Assembly (NCBI RefSeq): GCF_000720925.1
Contig: NZ_JOEE01000007.1
Span: 1 to 64,000, forward strand
Length of the DNA stretch: 64,000 bases
Source: Phycicoccus jejuensis
Lineage (GTDB): Bacteria > Actinomycetota > Actinomycetes > Actinomycetales > Dermatophilaceae
Direction of reading: 5' to 3'
Position numbers and translations under genes: made by a program. Positions 42,518-50,360 of this stretch are shown piece after piece. Each line of letters begins with the position of its first letter. The first letter of the stretch is position 1. The notes under the pieces were generated by a model. It did not search any database and had not been told where the DNA came from. It saw only the letters and a program-made list of their open reading frames with translations.

Positions 42518-44916
42518 CCACCCGCCAGGTCGGCGAGCCGGTCCAGCGGCGCGAGGACCCGCGGCTGCTCACCGGCAACGGCCGCTACCTCGACGACCTC
42601 GGGCTGGGCGCCCTGCAGGCCGCCTTCGTCCGCAGCCCGCACGCGCACGCCCGCATCGTCGACATCGACATCGACGACGCCTGGGAGCTCGACGGCGTCG
42701 AGGCCGTCTACACGTGGGAGGACCTCGACGGCCGCGTCGGCGAGCCGCTGCCCGTCCTCATCCCCCACCCCGCGCTGACCCACCCGCGCACCGGCTACTG
42801 CCTCGCCAAGAGCGAGGTCAACCACGTCGGCGAGGCCGTCGTCATGGTCGTCGCCCGCGACCGCTACGTCGCCGAGGACGCCTGCGGGCGCATCCAGGTC
42901 ACGTACGAGACGCTCAAGCCGGTCGTCGGGCTCGAGAACGCCCGCGCCGCAGAACGACTCGTGCACGACGACGCCCCGGGCAACGTCGCGGCCAACCTGC
43001 TCCAGGAGGTCGGTGACGTCGACACCGCGATGGCGGCGGCCCCCAACACGCTGACCCTCGAGCTCGAGATCGAGCGCAGCGCCTGCATGCCGATGGAGGG
43101 CAAGGGCGTCTACGCCCGCTGGGACGCCGACGACGCGTCGCTGCGCCTCTACTCCTCGACGCAGACGAGCACCGGGGTGCGCGCGGCCGTCGCGGCCAAG
43201 CTCGAGATGCCGCTGGCCAAGGTCGAGGTCGTCACCCCCGACGTCGGCGGCGGCTTCGGTGTCAAGATCATGCACCCGTGGCCCGAGGAGGTCCTCGTGC
43301 CGTGGGCGGCACGCCGGCTCGGCCGCGACGTCAAGTGGACCGAGGACCGCCGCGAGCACTTCGTCTCGAGCGCGCACGAGCGCGGGCAGCTCCAGGAGGT
43401 CACCGTCGGCTTCGACGACGACGGCCGCCTGCTCGCCCTCGACGTCCGGTTCTGGCACGACAACGGCGCGTACACGCCCTACGGGATCATCGTCCCGATC
43501 ATCACGGCGACCCAGCTGCTCGGCCCGTACAAGCCCGGCGCCTACCGCGTCGAGTTCTGGTCGCTCTACACGAACACCGTTCTCGTGACGCCGTATCGCG
43601 GCGCCGGCCGCCCCCAGGGCTGCTACGCGATGGAGCGGACGATGGACGCCATCGCCGCGCACCTCGGCCTGGACCGCACCGAGGTCCGCAGCCGCAACTT
43701 CATCCAGCCGGACGAGATGCCGTACGACCACGGCCTGATGTTCCAGGACGGCCGCCCGCTCAAGTACGACTCGGGTGACTTCCCCGCGTCGCTGGCCAAG
43801 CTCAAGGACCTCGTCGGCTGGGACGACTTCGCCGCCTACCGCGAGCAGGCCGCGCGCGAGGGCCGCAAGGTCGGGCTCGGCATCGGCTGCTACGTCGAGG
43901 GCACCGGGGTCGGCCCCTACGAGGGCGGCCACGTGCAGGTCGAGACCAACGGGCGCGTCAACGTCGCGACCGGCCTGACCACGCAGGGCCAGGGCCACCA
44001 GACGGTGCTCGCGCAGATCGTCGCCGACCAGCTCGGGGTGCGCCTCGAGGACGTGCACGTCACCACCGGTGACACCCGGCGGATGGCGTACGCGGTCGGC
44101 ACCTTCGCCTCGCGCGGCGCGGTGATGTCCGGCAACGCCGTCGCCCTCGCGGCGAAGGTGGTGCGCGACAAGGCCCTCCGCATCGCGGCGGACGCGCTCG
44201 AGGTCTCCCCCGACGACCTCGAGATCACCGACGGCGTCATCTCGGTCAAGGGCGCGCCCGGCACGAGCATCGACCTCAAGACCATCGCGGTGATGTCCAA
44301 CCCGCTGCGCTACGCGTTCGACACGGCAGCCCAGGCGGCCACCCAGTTCTCGGGCGCGTTCGACCCCGACAAGCCGCCGGTCGCCGACGACGACGAGCCC
44401 GGGCTCGAGGGGCAGGACTTCTACTCGCCGACCCAGGCGACGTTCGCGAACGGGATGCACGCGGCGGTCGTCGAGACCGACCCCGTGACGGCCGAGATCC
44501 GCATCCTGCGCTACTGCGTCATCCACGACTGCGGCGTCATGGTCAACCCGATGATCGTCGAGGGCCAGGTCCATGGCGGTGTCGCGCAGGGCGTCGGCGG
44601 CGCGCTCTACGAGCGGATGGTCTACGACGAGGGCGGCCAGCTGCTCAACGCCTCGTTCATGGACTTCCTCGTGCCCTACGCCTCCGAGGTCCCGCACGTC
44701 GAGACCGATCACCTCGAGACCCCCTCGCCCCTCAACCCGTTGGGGCTCAAGGGAGCCGGTGAGGCCGGGACCATCCCGGTCACCGCTGTCATCGCCTCGG
44801 CCGTCGAGGACGCCGAGGGCTTCCCCATCCGTTCCATGCCGATCAGCCCCGCCGAGCTGTGGGAGCTGCGCCGGCAGCACTCGTCCGTCCCCGCCGCCCT
44901 GGAAGGTGCGTCATGA
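42514..44916 (+). CDS. Molybdenum hydroxylase catalytic (large) subunit, non-CO-dehydrogenase type
   Basis: An 800-residue molybdopterin cytosine dinucleotide-type subunit. It holds GEPVQRREDPRLLTGNGRYLDDL at the N-terminus, VTPDVGGGFGVKIM, and the catalytic Glu in GLKGAGEAGTIP (about E750). The loop that reads AYXCSFR in true Mo-Cu CO dehydrogenases is TPYRGAGRPQG here, so this is a heterocycle or aldehyde hydroxylase, not a CO dehydrogenase. Next to a uracil-type permease and with a barbiturase in the same region, uracil/thymine dehydrogenase (uracil to barbiturate) is the best guess; xanthine or another N-heterocycle remains possible. Confidence 0.85.
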   Translation: MTTRQVGEPVQRREDPRLLTGNGRYLDDLGLGALQAAFVRSPHAHARIVDIDIDDAWELDGVEAVYTWEDLDGRVGEPLPVLIPHPALTHPRTGYCLAKSEVNHVGEAVVMVVARDRYVAEDACGRIQVTYETLKPVVGLENARAAERLVHDDAPGNVAANLLQEVGDVDTAMAAAPNTLTLELEIERSACMPMEGKGVYARWDADDASLRLYSSTQTSTGVRAAVAAKLEMPLAKVEVVTPDVGGGFGVKIMHPWPEEVLVPWAARRLGRDVKWTEDRREHFVSSAHERGQLQEVTVGFDDDGRLLALDVRFWHDNGAYTPYGIIVPIITATQLLGPYKPGAYRVEFWSLYTNTVLVTPYRGAGRPQGCYAMERTMDAIAAHLGLDRTEVRSRNFIQPDEMPYDHGLMFQDGRPLKYDSGDFPASLAKLKDLVGWDDFAAYREQAAREGRKVGLGIGCYVEGTGVGPYEGGHVQVETNGRVNVATGLTTQGQGHQTVLAQIVADQLGVRLEDVHVTTGDTRRMAYAVGTFASRGAVMSGNAVALAAKVVRDKALRIAADALEVSPDDLEITDGVISVKGAPGTSIDLKTIAVMSNPLRYAFDTAAQAATQFSGAFDPDKPPVADDDEPGLEGQDFYSPTQATFANGMHAAVVETDPVTAEIRILRYCVIHDCGVMVNPMIVEGQVHGGVAQGVGGALYERMVYDEGGQLLNASFMDFLVPYASEVPHVETDHLETPSPLNPLGLKGAGEAGTIPVTAVIASAVEDAEGFPIRSMPISPAELWELRRQHSSVPAALEGAS

Positions 44917-45584
44917 AGATCTCCGGTTCGTCCACCCTCGAGTCCCCCGTCGAGCAGGTCTGGGCCGCCATCCTCGACCCCGCCGTCCTCGCCCGCTGCA
45001 TCCCCGGCTGCGAGGCCCTGCGCACCGTCGGCGAGGACCGCTACGCGATGACGGTCACCGCGGGCGTCGCGGCCATCAAGGGCACCTACCAGGGCGAGGT
45101 CGCGCTGACCGACATGGAGAAGCCCTCGGCGCTCACGTTGCGCGCCAACGGGTCCGGGGCACCCGGCACCATCGACGCGGACGTGCGCGTCACGCTGTCG
45201 CCGGCGGCCAACGGCGGCACCGACCTCTCCTACGACGCCGATGCGACCGTCGGCGGCACGATCGGCGGCGTCGGCCAGCGGATGCTCGCCGGCGTCACGA
45301 AGAAGATGGCCGGCCAGTTCTTCAGCGCTCTCGACGCCGACATCGCCGGCGACGGCCCGGCCACCCCCGTCATCGCGCCGCCCGGTGCGTCCGCCGACGC
45401 CGTCGCGGTGCCGAGCGAGGCGCCGGTGGGCACCACCTTCGTCGGGAAGGCGGCCTCCGCCCCCGGCTCCGGCGGCGCGGGTGGCGCCGCGTCGGCGCGC
45501 GACCTCGTCCTCGCCGGCGTCGCGGGGGCGGTCGTCGCCCTCGTCGGCGTCGCACTCGGCGCCCGGATCGGGCGGGCCCGCTGA
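44913..45584 (+). CDS. CoxG-like SRPBCC protein with C-terminal membrane anchor
   Basis: A 223-residue protein. The first 145 residues form a START/SRPBCC domain of the CO-dehydrogenase subunit G type (MKISGSSTLESPVEQVWAAILDPAVLARCIPGCE). An Ala/Pro/Gly-rich linker and one membrane helix ending in Arg (LVLAGVAGAVVALVGVALGARIGRAR) follow. CoxG proteins tether molybdenum hydroxylases to the membrane or bring them a quinone. This suggests the enzyme delivers electrons to the respiratory chain. ATGA overlap upstream, TGATG overlap downstream. Confidence 0.87.
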   Translation: MKISGSSTLESPVEQVWAAILDPAVLARCIPGCEALRTVGEDRYAMTVTAGVAAIKGTYQGEVALTDMEKPSALTLRANGSGAPGTIDADVRVTLSPAANGGTDLSYDADATVGGTIGGVGQRMLAGVTKKMAGQFFSALDADIAGDGPATPVIAPPGASADAVAVPSEAPVGTTFVGKAASAPGSGGAGGAASARDLVLAGVAGAVVALVGVALGARIGRAR

Positions 45585-46483
45585 TGCGCGCCTTCACCGC
45601 CGCCGCCGTCCAGGTCGCGCCCGTCGCGGCCCCGCTGACCGCCGAGACCGTCACCGCCAACATCGACCGCTGCATCGAGTACACGCGCCGCTGCGTCGAG
45701 GCGACCGGCGCCGAGCTCGTCGTCCTCCCCGAGTCCTGCACGACCGGGTTCACCCCCGGCTGCCCGACCGAGGAGCTGTGGGAGCTCGTCTCCGAGCTGC
45801 CCGGCCCCATCACCCAGCGGCTGACCGACCTCGCCGCCGAGCTCGGCATCCACCTCGTCTTCGGCACCTACGAGCGCGGCCCGAGCCCCGACGTCGTCTA
45901 CAACGCGTCGGTGCTCGTCGACCCCAGCGGCGAGGTCCGGGGCATCTACCGCAAGACGCACCCGTTCTGCTCCGAGTCGGTCTCCGGCGGCGGCTGGGTG
46001 ACCCCCGGCGACACGGTGACCGTCGTCGACACCGAGCTCGGCCGGATCGGGATGATCATCTGCTTCGACGGCGACTACCCGGAGCTCTCCCGCATCCAGG
46101 CGGTCCAGGGCGCCGAGGTCATCGCCCGCCCGTCGGCGCTGCTGCGCTCGGCGGACGTCTGGGAGCTGACCTCGCGGGCCCGGGCGTACGACAACCACGT
46201 CTACGTCATCGGGGCCAACGCCACCGGCACCGACGCCGCGGGCGTGCACTACTTCGGCAACAGCCACGTCGTGACGCCGATCGGGCACATCGCCGCCAAG
46301 GCCGCCTCGCACGAGGGCTGGGTGTCCGCGCGGCTCGACCCGGCCGAGGCGCTGGCCTCGCTGACCCCCGGCTCGAACATCGGGCAGGGCTTCGACCACC
46401 TGCGCGACCGCAACCTCGACCTCATCCGCAACCACCGCGCGGACCTCGAGGCCCCGGCGAAGACCTCCTTCCCGCATGCGTGA
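45584..46483 (+). CDS. Carbon-nitrogen hydrolase (nitrilase superfamily amidase)
   Basis: A 299-residue nitrilase-fold enzyme with the full catalytic triad: E50 (VVLPESCTTGF), K124 (GIYRKTHPF) and C160 (GMIICFDGDYPE). It is more like amidases or N-carbamoyl amide hydrolases than true nitrilases. The ATG overlaps the CoxG-like stop (TGATG), so it is the last gene of the molybdenum hydroxylase operon and probably acts in the same pathway. In the proposed uracil route it could hydrolyse malonamate to malonate plus ammonia, or cleave ureidomalonate directly; both are inference. Confidence 0.85.
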   Translation: MRAFTAAAVQVAPVAAPLTAETVTANIDRCIEYTRRCVEATGAELVVLPESCTTGFTPGCPTEELWELVSELPGPITQRLTDLAAELGIHLVFGTYERGPSPDVVYNASVLVDPSGEVRGIYRKTHPFCSESVSGGGWVTPGDTVTVVDTELGRIGMIICFDGDYPELSRIQAVQGAEVIARPSALLRSADVWELTSRARAYDNHVYVIGANATGTDAAGVHYFGNSHVVTPIGHIAAKAASHEGWVSARLDPAEALASLTPGSNIGQGFDHLRDRNLDLIRNHRADLEAPAKTSFPHA

Positions 46484-46564
46484 GCGGTGCCGGGTCCGCA
46501 CCCTCGACCGGACCCGGCACCCCCCGTCGGCGTGTCGCGGACGGATCCGGGGGACACTGGGGTC

Positions 46565-46789
46565 GTGACCTCACGACGCCCGAGCGGCCCCACGACCTAC
46601 TCCGCGCGCAGCCCGTTCGTCCAGGCGGTGGAGTCCCCGGTCGAGACCTTCGCCGTCGGTGACCGGGTCACGCACGACCGCTACGGGCTCGGCAAGGTCA
46701 TCGTCCTCGAGTCCGCGGCCGTCCTCGTCGACTTCGGCGCCCAGCGCGCCCGGGTCACGAGCCCCTTCACCCGCCTCACGAAGATCTGA
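46565..46789 (+). CDS. Small conserved protein with a Tudor-like beta domain
   Basis: A 74-residue protein. The last 45 residues (FAVGDRVTHDRYGLGKVIVLESAAVLVDFGAQRARVTSPFTRL) look like a small SH3/Tudor-type barrel similar to the C-terminal domain of UvrD/PcrA helicases, seen here alone. The N-terminus is basic and disordered. GTG 46565 sits 6 nt after GACACT, so it is leaderless. A nucleic-acid or RNA-polymerase contact is possible but not shown. Confidence 0.65.
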   Translation: MTSRRPSGPTTYSARSPFVQAVESPVETFAVGDRVTHDRYGLGKVIVLESAAVLVDFGAQRARVTSPFTRLTKI

Positions 46790-46885
46790 GACCCGCGGCG
46801 CCGCTCCACGGCACCCGGTAGGGTCGCCGGACACGACGGCGCGCACCGGCTGCGTCGCGCTCCCGGGGCGGGAAGGACACGACGG

Positions 46886-47383
46886 ATGCAGGTCACGATG
46901 CTCGTCATCGGAGGGGTCGGCCTGCTCCTGCTCGTCGTCTCGCTCGTCGTCGGCGACCTCGTCGACGGCTTCCTCGACGGCATCGGCCCCGACTTCCTGT
47001 CGGGCCTCGCGGTGGCGGGCTTCCTCGCGGCCTTCGGGTTCGTCGGCGCCCTCGCCCTCGACGCCGGCGCGCCGAGCGGCGTGGCCATCGGCGCCGGGGT
47101 GCTGGCGGGCGTCGCCGCCGGTGGAGGTGCCGGATGGGCCAGCAGCCGCCTCATGCGCGGCGGTGACGAGGCGACCGTGCGCACGGCCGGCCTTGTCGGG
47201 CTGACCGGCACGGTCGTCGAGCCCGTCCCGGCCGAGGGCTACGGGATGGTCAGCGTCGTCGCCGCGGGTCACATCACCCGCCTCAACGCCCGCGCCGCCG
47301 AGCCGCTCCCGAGCGGCGCGGCCATCGTCGTCACGGGGGTCCTCAGCCCCACCGCCGTCACCGTCGCCCGCCGGACGGACTGA
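46886..47383 (+). CDS. NfeD-like membrane protein
   Basis: A 165-residue protein with about three membrane helices (residues 1-25, 38-60, 62-85), followed by an OB-like soluble domain that begins GLVGLTGTVVEPVPAEGYGMVSVV and ends GVLSPTAVTVARR. It matches short NfeD proteins that partner with flotillins. A flotillin gene lies 109 bp downstream, so the pair probably organises membrane domains. The ATG follows GAAGGA with 9-nt spacing; TAGGGT near 46818 could be the -10, giving a short leader. Confidence 0.82.
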   Translation: MQVTMLVIGGVGLLLLVVSLVVGDLVDGFLDGIGPDFLSGLAVAGFLAAFGFVGALALDAGAPSGVAIGAGVLAGVAAGGGAGWASSRLMRGGDEATVRTAGLVGLTGTVVEPVPAEGYGMVSVVAAGHITRLNARAAEPLPSGAAIVVTGVLSPTAVTVARRTD

Positions 47384-47492
47384 CCGGCACCCCGCACCCA
47401 CGCGTCGGCCGGAACCGGGGGGCCGTCCGCCGCGTCCATGTCGTCACCCCACAGACCTGGGTGCCGAGTGCGCCCGGAAAGGCCAGGCACCC

Positions 47493-49040
47493 ATGTTCGG
47501 GCTAGACGTCTCGACCGGGCTCATCGCGGTTCTCGGGCTCGTCCTCCTCGTCGTCCTCAGCGGCCTCGTCGTCGCGTCGCGCTACCGCGTGGCGGGGCCG
47601 AACGAGGCCTTCATCGTCACCGGGCGCAAGGGCAAGGAGGTGCGCAACCCCGAGACCGGCGAGATCTCGACCGACCTCTCGGGGCAGAAGGTCGTCATGG
47701 GCGGCGGCATCTTCGTCATCCCCTTCGTCCAGCGGCTGCACATCCTCGACCTCTCGAGCCGCCGCATCATGGTCCAGATCCGCGGGGCGGTGTCGGGCCA
47801 GGGCGTCAAGCTCAACCTCGACGGCGTCGCGATCGTCAAGGTCGGCGGCAACGAGGACTCCATCCGCGCGGCGGCGCAGCGCTTCCTCTCGCAGCAGGGC
47901 GAGGTCGAGACCTTCACCCAGGAGACGCTCGCCGGTTCGCTGCGCTCGATCGTCGGCTCGCTGACCGTCGAGCAGATCATCCGCGACCGTGCCGCCTTCG
48001 CGCAGCGCGTCGCCGACGAGGCCGAGTCGTCGCTGACCGGCCAGGGCCTGGTCCTCGACACCTTCCAGATCCAGGACATCACCGACGACGGCACCTACCT
48101 CTCCGACCTCGGGCGCCCGGAGTCGGCCAAGGTCGGCCAGCTCGCCGCGATCGCCGAGGCCAACGCCCGGCAGGCGGCCGAGCAGGCGCGCATCGTCGCG
48201 GAGCAGGAGATCGCGATCAGCCAGCGGCAGCTCGCGCTCAAGCAGGCCGAGATCAAGGCCGAGACCGACGCCGCGCAGGCGCAGGCCGCCGCGGCGGGTC
48301 CGCTCGCGCAGGCCGACCGCGACCAGGCCATCCTCACCGAGCAGGAGAAGGTCGCCGTGCGGCAGGCCGCGCTCAAGGAGCGCCAGCTCGACACCGAGGT
48401 CCGCAAGCCGGCGGACGCCGAGCGCTACCGCGTCGAGCAGGAGGCCGAGGCCTCGCGCAACGCCGCGATCGCCGAGGCCGAGGCCCGCAAGGCCGCGAGC
48501 ATCGCCGCCGCTCAGGCCGACGCCGAGAAGGCGCGCCTCACCGGTGAGTCCGAGAAGGCCCGCCGCACGGCGCTCGCCGACGCCGAGGCCATCGAGGGCT
48601 CGCGCCGTGGTGAGGCCGACAAGGCGCTGCGTGTCGCGCAGGCCGAGGCCACGCGCGCGGAGGGCGAGGCGCAGGCGTCGGCCATCCTCGCGACCGGTCA
48701 GGCCGAGGCCGAGGCGATGAACAAGCGCGCCGACGCGTTCGCCCGGTACAACGAGGCGGCGGTGCTCCAGATGCTCGTCGAGGTGCTGCCGCAGGTGGCC
48801 CGCGAGGTCGCGGCCCCGATGGCGGCCATCGACAAGCTGACCGTCGTCTCGACCGACGGCGCCGCCGCGCTGCCGAAGCAGGTGACGGACAACCTGACGC
48901 AGACGATGGCGATGCTCGAGAACACGACGGGCGTGGACCTGCAGGCGCTGCTCCAGCGCTTCACGGCGTCGGCGGCGTCGGGAGCGTCGGCGGCGACCGA
49001 CGGCGAGGTCGTGCGCGCCACGTCGTCCCCGACCGCCTGA
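47493..49040 (+). CDS. Flotillin-like SPFH/band 7 protein
   Basis: A 515-residue protein. One N-terminal membrane helix (about 5-30) is followed by the SPFH domain (about 30-200, starting SRYRVAGPNEAFIVTGRKGKEV). A very long Ala/Glu/Arg/Lys-rich coiled coil (about 200-420) with repeated EAE/QAE units and a Gly/Ala-rich C-terminus complete it. It forms membrane-bound oligomers in functional microdomains in other bacteria. The partner NfeD gene is immediately upstream. The ATG follows GGAAAGG. Confidence 0.92.
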   Translation: MFGLDVSTGLIAVLGLVLLVVLSGLVVASRYRVAGPNEAFIVTGRKGKEVRNPETGEISTDLSGQKVVMGGGIFVIPFVQRLHILDLSSRRIMVQIRGAVSGQGVKLNLDGVAIVKVGGNEDSIRAAAQRFLSQQGEVETFTQETLAGSLRSIVGSLTVEQIIRDRAAFAQRVADEAESSLTGQGLVLDTFQIQDITDDGTYLSDLGRPESAKVGQLAAIAEANARQAAEQARIVAEQEIAISQRQLALKQAEIKAETDAAQAQAAAAGPLAQADRDQAILTEQEKVAVRQAALKERQLDTEVRKPADAERYRVEQEAEASRNAAIAEAEARKAASIAAAQADAEKARLTGESEKARRTALADAEAIEGSRRGEADKALRVAQAEATRAEGEAQASAILATGQAEAEAMNKRADAFARYNEAAVLQMLVEVLPQVAREVAAPMAAIDKLTVVSTDGAAALPKQVTDNLTQTMAMLENTTGVDLQALLQRFTASAASGASAATDGEVVRATSSPTA

Positions 49041-49057
49041 CCCCTCCGCGACCTCGA

Positions 49058-49118
49058 CTTTTCGGGGTCACCCCGAGAAGTCCACGAGACCCCGGCTACG
49101 AGCCGGGGTCTCGTGGAC
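49058..49118 (+). terminator. Tandem terminator hairpins after the flotillin gene
   Basis: Two adjoining hairpins: 49058-49067 with 49071-49080 (10 bp, one wobble, TCA loop), then 49080-49097 with 49101-49118 (perfect 18 bp, 3-nt loop). The second is exceptionally stable. Confidence 0.8.
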
Positions 49119-49201
49119 GTTCCGGGGTGTCGTGACCGGGCGGCCGGTGCGACCTCGCCGTGCCGCGGTCCGGTCGCCTCGCCGGGGTGCCATGGCACGG
49201 C

Positions 49202-49286
49202 GGCACGGCGAGGTCAGCGCGGCACCGCGAGGTCGCGAGGGCAGGGCGAGGTCGGGACGGCAGGGCGAGGTCGGGGCGGCACGGCG
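49202..49286. repeat. Tandem array of a 19-bp unit
   Basis: Four imperfect copies begin at 49202, 49221, 49240 and 49259, with a partial fifth at 49278. The third and fourth read close to GGCAGGGCGAGGTCGGGGC. An inverted copy of the unit core, GACCTCGCCGTGCC, lies at 49151-49164, so the array can also fold into hairpins. It lies between the flotillin and lysozyme genes with no supported coding function. Confidence 0.8.
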
Positions 49287-49306
49287 TGGAAGCAGTCACG
49301 CGACAA

Positions 49307-49390
49307 GGTTTCCCTTCCACCCAGCATGGTCTCCCTTCCACTCAGCATGGTTTCCCTTCCAGCCGGCAAGGGTTTCCGTCCACCCGGCAA
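49307..49390. repeat. Tandem array of a 21-bp unit
   Basis: Four copies (49307-49327, 49328-49348, 49349-49369, 49370-49390), each starting GGTTTCCCTTCC or a near variant. The first two end CAGCAT and the last two CGGCAA. Reverse-oriented pieces (GGGTGGAAGG at about 49404 and 49425) follow. Because 21 is a multiple of three, frames through it give 7-residue peptide repeats, but the frames lack start signals or homology. The rest of 49041-49545 holds only this array, the 19-bp array and the terminators. Confidence 0.85.
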
Positions 49391-49545
49391 GGGATCCCCT
49401 GCGGGTGGAAGGAGTGGTTGCGGGGTGGAAGGGATTCCTTCCGCGCCGCATGGAGGCCGGAAGAGCACACTGTTCCTCCCCGATGAACCGGTGGCGCCCG
49501 CCGACCGGTTCTCGGCCGCGGACGACCAAGATTTAGGCTGCGCGG

Positions 49546-50250
49546 ATGGGGCGGAGGGTGCTGCGGTGGACGACCGGCGTCGTCGTCGTGCTCGCGCTCG
49601 TCGTCGCGGCCGGCTGGGCGGGGTACCGCTGGGTGCTCCCCCACCACCGTCCGGACCTCGCCGCCGGTGAGCGCTACGGCATCGACGTCTCCGCCCACCA
49701 GGGCGACGTCGACTGGGAGGCGGTCGCCGCGGACGGCATCGACGCCGCGTACCTCAAGTCCAGCGAGGGCGCGACGTTCGAGGACCCGCGCTTCGCGGCC
49801 AACTGGGCCGGCGCGCGCGAGGCCGGCCTCGAGGTCGGGGCGTACCACTTCTTCACCCTCTGCAAGGACGGCCCCGAGCAGGCCGAGAACCTGCTGGCCC
49901 GGCTGCGCGAGGTGGGCGCCGACGACACCGCCCTTCCACCGGTGCTCGACCTCGAGCTGAGCGGCAACTGCTCGGCCCGGCCGCCCCGAGGCGTCGTCGA
50001 CCAGCGCCTGACCGACCTCGTCGAGGCCGTCGAGCGCGGCACCGGCCGACGCGTCGTCCTCTACGCCCTCGACGACTGGACGAGCCGCTACCCGCTGCCG
50101 GAGGACCTGCGCGACCGCGACCGCTGGGAGCGCCGCCTCCTGCTGCGCCCGTCGACGGACGGCTGGGCGTGGTGGCAGGTGAGCAGCCGGGCGAGCGTCG
50201 CGGGCATCGACGGCCCCGTCGACCTCGACGTGGTCGCGCCCCGCGGCTGA
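49546..50250 (+). CDS. GH25-family lysozyme (N-acetylmuramidase), membrane-anchored or secreted
   Basis: A 234-residue protein. An N-terminal signal/anchor helix (about 9-28) is followed by a glycoside hydrolase family 25 domain. Expected features are YGIDVSAHQGDVDWEAV (catalytic Asp region), AYLKSSEGATFEDPRFAANW, AYHFFTL and LPPVLDLELSG (second acidic catalytic pair). It would cut peptidoglycan between MurNAc and GlcNAc, in wall turnover or against competitors. The ATG sits 6 nt after TAGGCT (49534-49539), so it is leaderless. Confidence 0.88.
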   Translation: MGRRVLRWTTGVVVVLALVVAAGWAGYRWVLPHHRPDLAAGERYGIDVSAHQGDVDWEAVAADGIDAAYLKSSEGATFEDPRFAANWAGAREAGLEVGAYHFFTLCKDGPEQAENLLARLREVGADDTALPPVLDLELSGNCSARPPRGVVDQRLTDLVEAVERGTGRRVVLYALDDWTSRYPLPEDLRDRDRWERRLLLRPSTDGWAWWQVSSRASVAGIDGPVDLDVVAPRG

Positions 50251-50309
50251 CCGCCGCGGCGAGCAGCCACGGGCCCTGGCGAGGTTGGCCGTCGAATCGG
50301 CGTTCCGTC

Positions 50310-50353
50310 GGCAGCATCTGCCAACGCGAGCGTGACCCCGGGACGGGTTGGAT
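50310..50353 (+). promoter_or_regulatory. Candidate operator and promoter of the hyuAB unit
   Basis: GGCAGCATCTGCCAACG (50310-50326) is an imperfect inverted repeat (GGCAG-CAT-CTGCC plus AACG). TTGGAT (50348-50353) lies 21 nt further on and 7 nt before the hyuA ATG, a leaderless -10. The element thus sits at about -35 to -51, where an activator would contact polymerase. A near-identical arrangement precedes the carbamate kinase gene. Confidence 0.6.
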
Positions 50354-50360
50354 CGTGCCC

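Noticed and set aside
41139..45584. Carbon monoxide dehydrogenase (coxMSL plus coxG)
   Set aside because: The catalytic subunit lacks the AYXCSFR copper-binding loop, so CO oxidation is unlikely despite the gene order.
49202..49390. CRISPR array
   Set aside because: The repeats are contiguous with no unique spacers, and no cas genes are present.
49113..49670. Several overlapping open frames with 7-residue peptide repeats in the tandem-repeat region
   Set aside because: They arise because the 21-bp unit is a multiple of three. Frames are open on both strands, with no ribosome site, no homology and atypical composition.
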